Origin: Alkalibacter saccharofermentans DSM 14828
GTDB taxonomy: Bacteria > Bacillota > Clostridia > Eubacteriales > Alkalibacteraceae
Length of the DNA: 64,000 nucleotides
Direction: 5' to 3'
NCBI RefSeq assembly: GCF_900128885.1
Contig: NZ_FQTU01000005.1
Coordinates: 3,316 to 67,315, forward strand
Of the stretch, positions 42,459-52,781 are shown one piece after another. How positions within the stretch are numbered: position 1 is the stretch's first letter; each line of letters starts with the position of its first letter. The position numbers and the translations under genes were made by a program. The notes beneath the pieces were generated by a model. It was not told where the DNA came from. It searched no databases and saw nothing but the letters and a program-made list of their open reading frames with translations.

Positions 42459-42480
42459 AAGACGCCCTAAAGGACGCCTT
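42459..42480 (-). terminator. Terminator of the ribU gene
   Basis: Minus strand AAGGCGTCC, loop TTTA, GGGCGTCTT, then ATTTTC: a 9-bp stem with two G-U pairs, 15 bp past the ribU stop. Confidence 0.75.
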
Positions 42481-42495
42481 ACGATTAGATTTATT

Positions 42496-43080
42496 CTATT
42501 TGTGGAGCACAGGCGAAACTTTTTTGTACATCAATGCCGTCACTACCGACACTATAGAAGTCTTAAAGATATTAAATGGCGTTATTCCAAACAGTACAAG
42601 AGTTTCGAAGCTGACTATATTTGGGTTTACTGCCGATCCCATCGCTATAATAGCTTCGATTGGCATAATCTTTGCGTATAGTGGGAGCATGATAAAGTAG
42701 TTTAGCAACGCAGCTGCCACTACCATGGAAACCGCACCTACCACCAAGGCCTTTATGGCGTTTTTTTTCGTCTTGTTTTTTCTATAGATGATCGCCGCAG
42801 GCACTACCCAAGCCGTCCCTATGACGAAATTGGCGAGCTCTCCAACCCCTCCGGTCATCGTGCCTTTGATTAATAAAAACAATAAGTTCTTGATAAGTTC
42901 AATTATGGTTCCGGCCAAAGGCCCTAGCGCAAATCCTCCCAAAAGAGCCGGTACGTCGCTTAGGTCAAACTTCAGGAATGCCGGAAATAAAGGTACCGAA
43001 AACTCCAGGTACATCAGTGCAAAAGCAATGGTGCTCAGAACCCCTACCCTGGTTAAAAATTTCGTCTTGCTGTTTTGCAT
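42496..43080 (-). CDS. ribU: ECF transporter S component, riboflavin type (RibU)
   Basis: 194-aa membrane protein with six hydrophobic segments. KFDLSDVPALLGGFALGPLAG, IIELIKNLL and GGVGELANFVIG are RibU signatures, so it should bind riboflavin/FMN and work with the shared EcfAAT module encoded elsewhere. No FMN riboswitch was found in the 58-bp upstream gap. It may supply flavin for the FMN-binding lipoprotein at 22968. Confidence 0.92.
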   Translation of the reverse strand: MQNSKTKFLTRVGVLSTIAFALMYLEFSVPLFPAFLKFDLSDVPALLGGFALGPLAGTIIELIKNLLFLLIKGTMTGGVGELANFVIGTAWVVPAAIIYRKNKTKKNAIKALVVGAVSMVVAAALLNYFIMLPLYAKIMPIEAIIAMGSAVNPNIVSFETLVLFGITPFNIFKTSIVSVVTALMYKKVSPVLHK

Positions 43081-43138
43081 ATTATCCTCCTTGTTTTGTC
43101 AACGCATTGAAAAAAACTTTCGTCGACGTCCAATTTTC

Positions 43139-43942
43139 TTAATTTTTCATCTCGAGTATTTTCATCTTAAGCTTGTCTGCCTTGCAATTCTTTAGAGCTA
43201 GGTCAAAGCTTTCCCTTGCCTTCTTGCCGTTATTTGTATTTTTGTGGGCGACTCCTTTGTAATACGGAACCGAAATAATAGTGGTTCTGTATATGGCGTT
43301 GAAGACAGGGTTTCTGATCTTTTTGATGTTTTTCAGCTCGGTTTCAGCCTTCTCGGACAGTTTGATGGCTTTGCTGTAGTCCTTCAGCCAGATCGCATTT
43401 TTTATCGCTTCCGTCAATATGTTTATGTTCTGCTCCGTTTTATAAGCTTTATCCAAGTATTCGATGTATTCTCCCGGAATTTTTTTGGTTTCATCCCCAT
43501 ATTTTAAAATATGAAGGCTTAAGAGATAGTTGTAGACATACCTCTTGGACTGTGGATCTTCTTTCATTCCTTCAGTTATCTTTTCTATCGCCTCATCAAC
43601 CTGGATTTTGCCTATTTCCACTCCGATGGCATATCTTTGTACGATAAAGCTGGTGTCCTTTTTCTTTTTCATCTGCTTGTCGTAATCATTAAAGCGCTTG
43701 CCCAAAAACAAGTCGAATTTCTCCTCCGACGCATTGGCCTCTTTTCTAAATCTGAAATGCCCGTAGGCTATTATACTGGCAGCCAACGCTACGAATCCGG
43801 CTGCGAAAATCGGTCTGTCGTAAAAGTAAACCGCAGCCAACAACAATAGGATATTGGGGAAAAATACATTTTTTTTGTATTTGTTGTGTCTCAAGGCTGC
43901 CAATTGGTATTGAAGAAAAGTCCTGTCAAAAACTCTATCCAT
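43139..43942 (-). CDS. Hypothetical membrane-anchored protein with TPR-like helices
   Basis: 267 aa. Two hydrophobic segments near residues 28-60 (FPNILLLLAAVYFY, AAGFVALAASIIAYG) are followed by a charged region and helical repeats resembling tetratricopeptides (for example KDYSKAIKLSEKAETEL and NGKKARESFDLALKNC). I do not recognise a named family. It sits 19 bp downstream of tex and upstream of ribU. A role as a scaffold is only a guess. Confidence 0.75.
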   Translation of the reverse strand: MDRVFDRTFLQYQLAALRHNKYKKNVFFPNILLLLAAVYFYDRPIFAAGFVALAASIIAYGHFRFRKEANASEEKFDLFLGKRFNDYDKQMKKKKDTSFIVQRYAIGVEIGKIQVDEAIEKITEGMKEDPQSKRYVYNYLLSLHILKYGDETKKIPGEYIEYLDKAYKTEQNINILTEAIKNAIWLKDYSKAIKLSEKAETELKNIKKIRNPVFNAIYRTTIISVPYYKGVAHKNTNNGKKARESFDLALKNCKADKLKMKILEMKN

Positions 43943-43961
43943 AATTAATTCTCTCCTCGTT

Positions 43962-46118
43962 TCAACCCTTTCGCATGCTCAGGGATATTCTATTTCGCTT
44001 TAAATCCACATCCATGACTCTTACTGAAACTATGTCTCCCACTGAAACCACGTCCATAGGATTTTTAACGTAGCTGTCGCTTAGCTGGGATATGTGTACG
44101 AGACCGTCCTGATGGACTCCTATGTCCACAAAAACACCAAAATCGATGACGTTTCTGACGGTGCCGCTTAAAACCATCCCGGGCTTGAGATGGGTTATGT
44201 CCATAACTTCGGATTTAAATACCGGTTTTTGGAAGCCTTCTCGTGGATCCCGACCTGGCTTTTTAAGCTCTTTTATTATCTCCTCTAAAGTTATGACTCC
44301 CAAATCAATCTTTTTAGCCATGCTTTCCACATCTAATTTTTCAAGCTTTTGAGAAATCTCTTTATGGTTGTTGGCAAACTCCTCAAGCTTACAGCCAATA
44401 TCTGATAGGATTTTTTCTGCGGCATCATAAGACTCCGGATGAAGGGCGCTGTTGTCTAGTGGGTTTTTTCCGTCGGCTATCCGCAAAAATCCTGCGCATT
44501 GTTCAAAGGCTTTTGCACCTATCTTCTTGACTTTAAGTATCTCTTTTCTATCCTTGAAAGGTCCGTTTTCTCTACGGTAGTCCAATATGTTTCCCGCTGT
44601 AGTCTTGTTAAGTCCGGATATATTCATCAATAGGTATGCAGAAGCAGTATTAATGTCTACTCCCACGGCGTTTACCCCATCCTCTATTACTCCATCAAGG
44701 GCCTTGGCAAGTTCCTTTTGGTCTACATCATGCTGATACTGACCTACTCCGATATGCTTCGGATCTATTTTTACAAGCTCCGCCAAAGGATCCTGAAGCC
44801 TTCTAGCAATCGAAACCGCTCCTCTTAATGATACGTTGAGATCCGGAAACTCCTCATTCCCTATGGCTGATGCAGAGTAAACGCTGGCTCCCGCTTCATT
44901 TACCACGATGAACTCGGTCTTCAAGCCAAACTCCTTCAACATATCTCCAACTATGATTTCAGACTCTCTGCTTGCCGTACCATTTCCTATGGCAATTATG
45001 TCTACGCCGTGCTTTTTTATCATCTCTACAATAACTTTTTTTGCTTCCGTCACTTTATTCTGTGGTGCGGTAGGGTATATGGTTTCCCATTCCAAAAGCT
45101 CACCGTAGGGACCTACTACCGTTATCTTGCATCCCGTCCTGAATGCAGGGTCAAAGCCCATCACCGTTTTTCCTCTAACAGGAGGCTGCATCAAGTACTT
45201 CTTCAGGTTTACGCTAAATACCTTTATGGCGGATTTATCAGCCTTTTCAGTGAGGGTGCTTCGGACCTCCCTTTCTATTGAGGGCATAATGAGTCTTTTA
45301 AGTCCATCCCTTACTGCCTCCCTGAGATATCCGCATTTTTCACCCTTCGGATCCCCGACATTTCTTTCTAGATACTGAGCCATCTTTTCTTCATCACATA
45401 GGACCTTGACGCTCAGGTATTTTTTCTTTTCGCCTCTGTTGATTGCTAAAACCCTATGGTTCGCGATTTTAGACACGGCTTCTGAAAAGTTGAAATACAT
45501 TTCAAAATCCGCAGCTTTCTCGTCTTCCGTCTTGGCCTTAGAAGTTTGAACTATCCCTTCGCTCATGTAAGTCTCGCGTATCTTCTTTCTAAATTTTGCA
45601 TTGTCGGATACATCTTCTGCCAATATATCCATGGCGCCTGCAACCGCTTCTGCCCTAGTCTCCACACCTATCTCTGGATCAACGAATTCTGAGGATTTTA
45701 TGTCTGCCTGATTGTCGTCCTTTGCCATCAGAATGAAAGCCGCCAAAGGCTCAAGACCCTTATCCCTGGCAATGGAAGCTCTTGTTTTTCTCTTTTGCTT
45801 ATAGGGAAGATATAAATCCTCCACTTCCTGAAGAACTTTCGCATTTTCTATGGAAACTTTTAGTTCATCCGTCAGCTTTCCCTGTTCTTCTATAAGTCTT
45901 AGGACTTCTTCTTTTCTCTTTTCAAGGTTTCGAAGATAAGAAAGCCTTTCGTTCAATTCTCTCAACACGACGTCGTCTAGATTGCCTGTCGCTTCTTTTC
46001 GGTATCTTGCGATAAATGGTATTGTATTCCCCTCATCTACCAATTCCACTACGGTCTTGACCTGTGATGATTTTATCTTAAACTCATCTGCAAGTCTTTT
46101 TATAATCTGTACGCTCAT
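43962..46118 (-). CDS. tex: RNA-binding transcription accessory protein Tex
   Basis: 718 aa. N-terminal helical Tex domain, a YqgF/RNase H-like domain (MGFDPAFRTGCKITVVG), helix-hairpin-helix region (NISGLNKTTAGNILDYR), and a C-terminal S1 domain (GMVLSGTVRNVIDFGVFVDIG). The order and length match Tex/Spt6-like proteins, which bind nucleic acid and affect transcription. No operon partner is obvious. Confidence 0.97.
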   Translation of the reverse strand: MSVQIIKRLADEFKIKSSQVKTVVELVDEGNTIPFIARYRKEATGNLDDVVLRELNERLSYLRNLEKRKEEVLRLIEEQGKLTDELKVSIENAKVLQEVEDLYLPYKQKRKTRASIARDKGLEPLAAFILMAKDDNQADIKSSEFVDPEIGVETRAEAVAGAMDILAEDVSDNAKFRKKIRETYMSEGIVQTSKAKTEDEKAADFEMYFNFSEAVSKIANHRVLAINRGEKKKYLSVKVLCDEEKMAQYLERNVGDPKGEKCGYLREAVRDGLKRLIMPSIEREVRSTLTEKADKSAIKVFSVNLKKYLMQPPVRGKTVMGFDPAFRTGCKITVVGPYGELLEWETIYPTAPQNKVTEAKKVIVEMIKKHGVDIIAIGNGTASRESEIIVGDMLKEFGLKTEFIVVNEAGASVYSASAIGNEEFPDLNVSLRGAVSIARRLQDPLAELVKIDPKHIGVGQYQHDVDQKELAKALDGVIEDGVNAVGVDINTASAYLLMNISGLNKTTAGNILDYRRENGPFKDRKEILKVKKIGAKAFEQCAGFLRIADGKNPLDNSALHPESYDAAEKILSDIGCKLEEFANNHKEISQKLEKLDVESMAKKIDLGVITLEEIIKELKKPGRDPREGFQKPVFKSEVMDITHLKPGMVLSGTVRNVIDFGVFVDIGVHQDGLVHISQLSDSYVKNPMDVVSVGDIVSVRVMDVDLKRNRISLSMRKG

Positions 46119-46148
46119 AATATGCCTCTCAATCTAAATATGCGCTGC

Positions 46149-47253
46149 TTAATTTTTTGTTGTCTTAAGATATTCGTTGATAAAAGGTTCGATTTCTCCG
46201 TCCATCACGCTTTGGATATTGCCCACCTCGACGTTTGTTCGGTGATCCTTAATCATATTGTAAGGATGGAACACGTAGCTTCTAATCTGGTTTCCCCAAG
46301 CTATCTGACCGTATTCCCCCTTAAGGTCTTCTATTCTTTCCTTGTGTTCCCTCTCCTTAAGCTCAATAAGCTTTCCATAAAGCATCTTCATGGCAGTATC
46401 CTTGTTCTTATGCTGGCTTCTTTCATTTTGACACTGGACCACTATTCCCGTAGGTATATGGGTTATTCTGACGGCTGAGTCCGTGGTGTTTACATGCTGC
46501 CCTCCAGCGCCGCTAGCCCTGTATGTATCAATCTTCAAATCATCCTGATTTATATCCACCACGCTGTCGTCTTCTATTTCCGGGGAAATATCCACTGAGG
46601 CAAATGACGTGTGCCTTCTTCCTGAAGAGTCAAAAGGCGAGATTCTAACCAGTCTGTGAACGCCTTTTTCGCTTTTTAAATATCCATATGCATTGAGTCC
46701 TTCTATCGCAAGAGTGACACTTTTAATTCCAGCTTCGTCACCAGGTTGAAATTCCAGCGTCTTTACCTTGTAGTTGCGCTTTTCAGCCCACCTGGTGTAC
46801 ATCCTTAAGAGCATCTGGGCCCAATCTTGGGACTCGGTTCCACCGGCACCTGGGTGTATCGCAAGAACCGCGCTGTTTGCATCGTAATCACCACTTAGCA
46901 ATACTTCAAGGTTGTAGTCATCAAGTTCCTGTGAGAGCTCTTTAACCACAGCGGCAAGCTCATCTGCAAGTTCTTCGTCGCTTTCCTCCTCCAGCATCTC
47001 CACCAATGCCTTGGCATCTTCGATCCTGAGTTCAAGCTCGTTATGCCTGGCAAGCTTGTTTTTTAGGTCGTTTAGCTTTTTCAATAGGCTTTGGGCATTT
47101 TCCTGGTCATCCCAGAAGTTTTCCTGGTTGACCTCTTCGTTTAATTCCTGTGATTTCAGTTCAACGTCAGCCAAGTCAAAGTGAATCACCGATTTCCTTT
47201 AATCTTCCCTTCAATTCTTTGATTTGCCTAGTATATTCCTGCAATTCCAACAT
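46149..47253 (-). CDS. prfB: Peptide chain release factor 2 (programmed +1 frameshift)
   Basis: RF2 recognises UGA/UAA. The gene starts with ATG at 47253 (AGGTGA upstream). Frame 0 encodes 25 codons ending GDSL and meets UGA at 47178-47176. Reading continues by +1 slippage at CTT-TGA-C into DLADVELKS. The combined product is about 367 aa, the usual length. SPF (RISPFDSSG) is the stop-codon recognition motif and GAGGQHVN contains the GGQ. A frame opening at 47189 is only the second part. prfB lies 15 bp downstream of secA in an operon. Confidence 0.97.
47175..47190 (-). promoter_or_regulatory. prfB autoregulatory frameshift site
   Basis: Minus strand GGTGATTCACTTTGAC. CTT-TGA-C is the classic slippery site with in-frame UGA, and GGTGAT a few bases upstream can serve as the stimulating Shine-Dalgarno-like element. 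Low RF2 favours the shift and so more RF2. Confidence 0.95.
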
Positions 47254-47268
47254 TTCAATCACCTCTAT

Positions 47269-49782
47269 TTATTCGTTTCTTCCACAGCATTTCTTGTATT
47301 TTTTCCCGCTGCCGCAAGGGCAAGGGTCATTTCTCCCCGGCTTGTCTTTTTTAATTACCGGCTCTCTTTTAGGTGCATCTTCTTTATTGGTTGTAACGTT
47401 ATCCAAAACATTGTTTTTTTCTTCAACCACCGGCTGCTTTTGGACTTCTAGGTGGAAAAGGTATTTAATCGTATCTTCCTGAATGTTTTTTGTCATCTCT
47501 TCGAACATGTCAAAGCCTTCATTGGTGTAAGCAGCTACAGGATCCACCTGTCCATATGCCCTTAATCCTATTCCCTGCTTCAGCTGTTCCATGTCATCTA
47601 TGTGGTCCATCCATTTTCTGTCTACGACCCTTAAAAGGACTACTCTTTCAAGTTCCCTGAAACGTTCTTTGCCAATCTCTTCTTCTTTGGCATTGAGCAC
47701 TGACATTCCCTTTTGATATACCAGGTCCTTTAGCTCATCCCTTGTAAGCTGCTCTGTGGGAACTTCCATGTGAAACCCATCGGAAAAGAGCGTTCTGCCA
47801 TGTTCAAAAAGTCCGTTAAGATCCCACTCCTCAAAATATTCGCTAAATCCTGTATATATGGTGATGGACTCCTCGACCAATCCTTCGTACATCTTCAGGA
47901 CCTGATCGTGGATATCTCCGCCTTCAAGAACGGTTTTGCGCTGAGAGTATATTATCTCCCTTTGCTTGTTCATGACATTGTCGTACTGAAGCACGTGCTT
48001 TCTTATATCAAAGTTGCGCCCTTCCACTTTCTTCTGGGCATTTTCTATTCCCTTGCTGAGCATTTTGTTCTCAATTGGCATATCCTCCGGCAGACCCAAG
48101 TTGTCTACCAGCCCCATGATTCTCTCCGAGCCGAAGAGCCTCATCAGCTCATCTTCAAGGGATATGAAAAACTGTGAAGATCCCTCATCTCCCTGACGGC
48201 CTGAACGTCCTCTCAGCTGGTTGTCTATCCTTCTGGATTCGTGTCTTTCGGTTCCCAGGATATGAAGGCCTCCAAGCTCTTTAACTCCTTCTCCAAGGAC
48301 AATGTCCGTACCTCTTCCGGCCATGTTAGTGGAAATCGTCACGGCATTTTTTTGACCGGCCATGCTGATTATTTCCGCTTCTTTTTCATGATACTTTGCG
48401 TTTAACACCTGATGAGGTATTCCCTGCTTTTTAAGCATCGTGCTTAATACTTCTGACTTTTCTATGGATATCGTTCCTACGAGAACGGGCTGTCCTGTCT
48501 GGTTCCTAGATTTTATTTCCTCTACGATTGCGCTGAATTTGCCCATTTCCGACTTGTAGACCAAATCGACCATATCGTCTCTGATCATGGGTTTGTTGGT
48601 GGGTATGGCAAGAACATCCATGTTGTAGATGGATTTGAATTCCTCTTCCTCTGTCTTTGCCGTACCGGTCATTCCCGATAGCTTGTTGTACATCCTAAAG
48701 TAGTTTTGGAATGTGATGGTGGCGAGGGTCTTTGATTCTCTTTCCACCTTGACGTTTTCCTTCGCCTCAATTGCCTGGTGAAGACCGTTGCTATATCTTC
48801 TTCCCGGCATAAGCCTTCCTGTAAATTCGTCTACGATGATTACCTGACCGTCATTTACCACGTAGTCTTTGTCTCTTTTCATCAAAAAATTGGCTCTTAG
48901 AGCCTGGTTGATATGGTGGGCAAGCTCCATGTTTTCCATGTCAGCAAGATTTTCGATGCCAAAAGCCTTTTCTGTCTTCACCAGACCACTTTCGTCAGTG
49001 AGCACTACGGTATTTGCTTTTTCATCAATGGTAAAGTCCACCTCATGCTTGAGCTTCTTGACAAAATTATTTACCAGGCTGTAGAGCTTCGTGCTTTTAT
49101 CTCCGCTTCCGGATATTATAAGTGGCGTCCTGGCCTCATCTATAAGTATGCTGTCGACCTCATCTATAATCGCATAGTTTAGCTTTCGCTGCACTCTTTG
49201 CTCCATCCTTATGACCATATTGTCTCTAAGGTAGTCAAACCCGTATTCATTGTTTGTACCATATGTAATGTCTGAATTGTATGCGGCCTGCTTCTCATCA
49301 AAATTCAAACCGTGTACTACCAGGCCCACGCTCAATCCCAGAAAATTATAAACCTTGCCCATAGTCTCGCTGTCTCTTCTTGCGAGATAGTCGTTTACCG
49401 TAACGACGTGAACCCCTTCTCCTCTGAGGGCATTCAGATATCCAGGCAGAGTTGCCACCAATGTCTTGCCTTCACCGGTCTTCATCTCGGATATTCTTCC
49501 TTGATGCAGCACCATGCCTCCTAAAAGCTGAACCGGAAAGTGTTTCATCCCCAGGCTTCTCCATGCAGCTTCACGGACTACCGCAAAGGCCTCCTCCATG
49601 ATATCGTCTTCCGTCTCCCCTTGCTTTAGCCTCTCTTTAAATTCAAGAGTTTTATTCTTTAAGGCTTCGTCGCTCAAGGCTTGCACCTCAGGCTCCAACC
49701 CTTCAATTTTCTCCACGGTTTTCATCATTTTTTTAATTTCTTTATCGTCTAAGTCTCCAAAAATCTTTTTTAGTATGGACAA
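47269..49782 (-). CDS. secA: Preprotein translocase ATPase SecA
   Basis: 837-aa motor of the Sec pathway. Walker A in MKTGEGKTLVATLPGYL; DEVDSILIDEARTPL (Walker B/DEAD region); TNMAGRGTDIVLG and RGRSGRQGDEG (motifs V/VI). The C-terminal zinc tail is PCPCGSGKKYKKCCG, intact. It is upstream of prfB, the usual secA-prfB pair of Bacillota. Confidence 0.99.
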   Translation of the reverse strand: MSILKKIFGDLDDKEIKKMMKTVEKIEGLEPEVQALSDEALKNKTLEFKERLKQGETEDDIMEEAFAVVREAAWRSLGMKHFPVQLLGGMVLHQGRISEMKTGEGKTLVATLPGYLNALRGEGVHVVTVNDYLARRDSETMGKVYNFLGLSVGLVVHGLNFDEKQAAYNSDITYGTNNEYGFDYLRDNMVIRMEQRVQRKLNYAIIDEVDSILIDEARTPLIISGSGDKSTKLYSLVNNFVKKLKHEVDFTIDEKANTVVLTDESGLVKTEKAFGIENLADMENMELAHHINQALRANFLMKRDKDYVVNDGQVIIVDEFTGRLMPGRRYSNGLHQAIEAKENVKVERESKTLATITFQNYFRMYNKLSGMTGTAKTEEEEFKSIYNMDVLAIPTNKPMIRDDMVDLVYKSEMGKFSAIVEEIKSRNQTGQPVLVGTISIEKSEVLSTMLKKQGIPHQVLNAKYHEKEAEIISMAGQKNAVTISTNMAGRGTDIVLGEGVKELGGLHILGTERHESRRIDNQLRGRSGRQGDEGSSQFFISLEDELMRLFGSERIMGLVDNLGLPEDMPIENKMLSKGIENAQKKVEGRNFDIRKHVLQYDNVMNKQREIIYSQRKTVLEGGDIHDQVLKMYEGLVEESITIYTGFSEYFEEWDLNGLFEHGRTLFSDGFHMEVPTEQLTRDELKDLVYQKGMSVLNAKEEEIGKERFRELERVVLLRVVDRKWMDHIDDMEQLKQGIGLRAYGQVDPVAAYTNEGFDMFEEMTKNIQEDTIKYLFHLEVQKQPVVEEKNNVLDNVTTNKEDAPKREPVIKKDKPGRNDPCPCGSGKKYKKCCGRNE

Positions 49783-49849
49783 CTTTCTTCACCTCTTCAA
49801 AATGTGAGCTTTTCACACTAGATTTTTCATACAGAATCAATTATATCAT

Positions 49850-49879
49850 AAAAAGACTTGTATTTTTACAAGTCTTTTT
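49850..49879. terminator. Terminator between the DUF5317 gene and secA
   Basis: AAAAAGACTTGTA-TTTT-TACAAGTCTTTTT, a perfect 13-bp hairpin with T-rich flank, overlapping the DUF5317 stop (49866). It ends the upstream minus-strand transcript 70 bp before secA. Confidence 0.9.
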
Positions 49880-51494
49880 TCCAAAAATTAATCTGCTTAT
49901 CTCCAACCTTAACCTGAACCAAGCTATATCCTCTTTCTTTTCTTTCCTTCATTTTCTTCATCAAATCGACTCTCTCACTATCTGAAAGTCTCTGGAGAAT
50001 GTGCCCTGACTCATCTCTAATCGGCTCTTCATCCGGTATATCTTTCTTGCTGTGTTCATCCAGCCCCGAATACTCAAAATTGGTGGCAACAGGCTCTGCT
50101 CCGGCTGCTTCTTCTGCTTCTGCTCCTTCAAGAGCTCCCTCTGCCGCTTCTTCAGCTGCCTCTTCTAAAATCGTTTCGTCGGTCACTTCTTCAGTTGATT
50201 CTTCGATAGTCTCTTCAATTACTTCTTTAGTCCCTTCTTCAACTGACCCAGGTCTTTTATTGTAGTTTGGATTTTCTACGATCCGTCCGTCCACTATAAT
50301 AAATTGATGCACTGTGTCCAAAGGCTCATCCGGTTTGAATGTCTGCTCCGAGACTTCCTCCACCGGTTTTTCAGCTGGCACTTCTTCATGAACCACAGGC
50401 TCTTCTGCCTCCTGTTGATCGGTTTGCAGGTTTGGATACGGCTCTAAATCTATAACCCTGGTTTCATGAAGTGGCTTGGTATGGTATTTGCTTTCAGGAT
50501 CCTGCTGCAATTGATTGTATAAAACGTCGTCTTTAAGTTTTGAGGCATAGAGCATCTCGCTGGCTTTGTAGTCTTGGGGCGATATGTCCTCAAGTTTGTA
50601 TTCTTCAGGAGATGACAACTCCGGCTCCTTTATATCCTGTTTGACCGACTGGGCATCCTCCGTTTCAGTCTTGGCCTGAACTTCCTTCTCTATGACATCC
50701 ACAGGTATCTGGGGTTTGTCTTCAACCGGTATCTCTATTTTTTGAGTATTATCCACATTGCCTAAGACCATAGTCTGCTCCAATGTGTCATCTTCGATTC
50801 TTTCCAGCTTTTCCTGTATTTTTTTGCTTCTAGCATCGGATTCTTCATCAAAATATCCGTTTAACAATTCTTCTTCAGGCACCGGCCTGTTAAACATTTC
50901 CTCATCCAGGTCTTCAAGATCCAGTTCAGAAACTGTCGCATGGTCGTTTTTCATGGCACTTTGGATCAGCCCCATGGCTCCGCCGTAAATGAATATGTCT
51001 CCTACGCTGTAAATGTTGCTGAACATATCCAGCGCTCCCGGAAGCGGCAAGGGCAAAATATCCGCCAGATACCAGACCAACGTACCGTCAACCAAGGGTT
51101 GGTGAGTTCCACCTCGCCTTAAGAACATGGCTTCAAGGCTGTCGCTTATCCCAATAACCTCAGCTGCATCTAAAGATACCGGCATTTTCCCACCGTTAAG
51201 GAAGATGACCACAAAATTCATTATCACGCCCAAGGTTATTACGATGAACCATTTGTTGTCGAAATTGCTCATCAATGCGGCAAATAAAAGTATGTAGCTG
51301 ACAAAGTGAAGCAATATGTCAAATTCCTGTATCTGCTCTACTCCATAGGCGTAGCCTGCATATATTGATCCCTGAAGTAAAAATGCCAGCACCATGAGAG
51401 GAATCAGTCTAATTTTTAAATTTGCCAGATTTGAAAGTTTTCCCCTTCTAACATACCCGATAAGAATCGCTGCGAACAACAATGCAACTGTCAT
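49866..51494 (-). CDS. DUF5317 membrane protein with long acidic C-terminal region
   Basis: 542 aa. Residues 1 to about 185 carry five hydrophobic segments and the DUF5317 features (NGGKMPVSLDAAEVIG, TLVWYLADILPLPLPG, IYSVGDIFIYGGAMGL). The next 340 residues are low-complexity and rich in Glu, Asp, Pro and Ala, including an EEVTDETILEEAAEEAAEG-like run, and look disordered. The last 25 residues (MKERKERGYSLVQVKVGD) are basic and may be a folded tail. The start overlaps the HD-GYP gene stop (ATGA), so the two are co-translated. Function unknown. Confidence 0.85.
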   Translation of the reverse strand: MTVALLFAAILIGYVRRGKLSNLANLKIRLIPLMVLAFLLQGSIYAGYAYGVEQIQEFDILLHFVSYILLFAALMSNFDNKWFIVITLGVIMNFVVIFLNGGKMPVSLDAAEVIGISDSLEAMFLRRGGTHQPLVDGTLVWYLADILPLPLPGALDMFSNIYSVGDIFIYGGAMGLIQSAMKNDHATVSELDLEDLDEEMFNRPVPEEELLNGYFDEESDARSKKIQEKLERIEDDTLEQTMVLGNVDNTQKIEIPVEDKPQIPVDVIEKEVQAKTETEDAQSVKQDIKEPELSSPEEYKLEDISPQDYKASEMLYASKLKDDVLYNQLQQDPESKYHTKPLHETRVIDLEPYPNLQTDQQEAEEPVVHEEVPAEKPVEEVSEQTFKPDEPLDTVHQFIIVDGRIVENPNYNKRPGSVEEGTKEVIEETIEESTEEVTDETILEEAAEEAAEGALEGAEAEEAAGAEPVATNFEYSGLDEHSKKDIPDEEPIRDESGHILQRLSDSERVDLMKKMKERKERGYSLVQVKVGDKQINFWKKDL

Positions 51495-52756
51495 TGAATC
51501 AACCTACCTTCGTCATGTAATTTAATAAACTTCTCAACCAAATAAGGATCAAGTTTTTTTCCGGATTCGTTTTTTAAAATTTCAATCGCCTCTTCATGAC
51601 TCATGGCCGGCCTGTAGGGTCTGTCTGTAGTCACCGCATCAAATATATCAACGACTGTAATTATTTTAGACTCGTAAGGAATCTCTTCGCCTACCAACCC
51701 TCTAGGATATCCGGTTCCATCAAGGTATTCATGATGAGCTCCTATTATCTCTGTGGCCTTCTTAAGAAACGTAACATTTTCCAGTATGTGCACTCCTTTG
51801 GAAGGGTGTTCTTTAATAAACTCAAATTCCTCAACAGTAAGTTTCCCCGGCTTGTTGAGTATGGTATCAAGGATACCGATTTTTCCTATATCGTGAAATA
51901 TTGCAGCGTATTGAAGCTGCTGCAAGTCGATTTTTGCTCCAGATTCTTTTGCAAGCATGGCCGAGTACTTTTCCACTCGTTCAGAATGTCCCTTTGTGTA
52001 AGGGTCCTTTTCCTCCAGTGCTGATGACAAGGCCTTGATAGTGTTAAGATATGACTGGCGCATGTCGAACACCAACTGAAAGGAGTAGCGGATCAAGAGA
52101 TAGGGAAAGAAAAGTATGATGATGGACTCGATTCCAAAATTCAAGTAAGCCATGGTTATTATAATGCTTATTGCACTGACTCCTAAAACATTTGGAACCA
52201 GCCCGCTGAAGTTTTCCTTCCAAACCTCTCTTGGTTCAAAATCAGTCAACTTTATTATGAACATTCCTGTAATCGTCATATTACTAGCAATAAAAACAAC
52301 TGAAGTTATCAACATAATAAGAATAGAGTTTAATATCGCGGAAATTCCCGTTCCCGAATTCAATGTAAAATACACAATGGAACTTAAACCTGCACTTATT
52401 ACATAATTTGCAGTATTCCCAACTGTTTTATATAATTCAATATTTAGAATATGCTTATATTTATTGTCCATCTTATAAACAGCTAGCATTGTCCCCAACG
52501 CAGCGCTAATAATGGCACCATAAGGCCCATAAATTACTGACACGGGCAATATTACTCCAAACCCTAGAGTTACTCCCCCTTTTCGCGGAGTGAATATTAC
52601 TAATGATTCTGCTATTATAGTTAATGTTACGAAAATCAAAAAATCTAGGTCTGGTGAAAATGAATAAAATTTAACTATATATATACTTAACAAAACTGCC
52701 GTTAAGCTCAGCTTTATTAAAAAGAATTTGGTTTCTCTAGTGATAGTTGAACCCAT
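51491..52756 (-). CDS. Membrane HD-GYP domain phosphodiesterase
   Basis: 421 aa. About seven hydrophobic segments fill residues 10-230 as a sensor-like membrane part. The C-terminal domain has KGHSERVEKYSAMLA, FHDIGKIGI (HD), EHPSKGVHIL, GAHHEYLDGTGYPRGL (HD-GYP motif) and VVDIFDAVTTDRPYRPAM. HD-GYP proteins hydrolyse cyclic di-GMP or related dinucleotides. An AAGGAAGG site lies about 11 nt before the ATG. The leader upstream includes a peptide gene bounded by an inverted repeat. Confidence 0.93.
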   Translation of the reverse strand: MGSTITRETKFFLIKLSLTAVLLSIYIVKFYSFSPDLDFLIFVTLTIIAESLVIFTPRKGGVTLGFGVILPVSVIYGPYGAIISAALGTMLAVYKMDNKYKHILNIELYKTVGNTANYVISAGLSSIVYFTLNSGTGISAILNSILIMLITSVVFIASNMTITGMFIIKLTDFEPREVWKENFSGLVPNVLGVSAISIIITMAYLNFGIESIIILFFPYLLIRYSFQLVFDMRQSYLNTIKALSSALEEKDPYTKGHSERVEKYSAMLAKESGAKIDLQQLQYAAIFHDIGKIGILDTILNKPGKLTVEEFEFIKEHPSKGVHILENVTFLKKATEIIGAHHEYLDGTGYPRGLVGEEIPYESKIITVVDIFDAVTTDRPYRPAMSHEEAIEILKNESGKKLDPYLVEKFIKLHDEGRLIQ

Positions 52757-52781
52757 ATAGTTTGGTTCCTTCCTTAAATTT

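Noticed and set aside
46149..47189. RF2 gene starting at an internal GTG (47189)
   Set aside because: That frame is the post-frameshift part; the true start is ATG 47253 with a ribosome-binding site and a classic CTTTGAC shift site.
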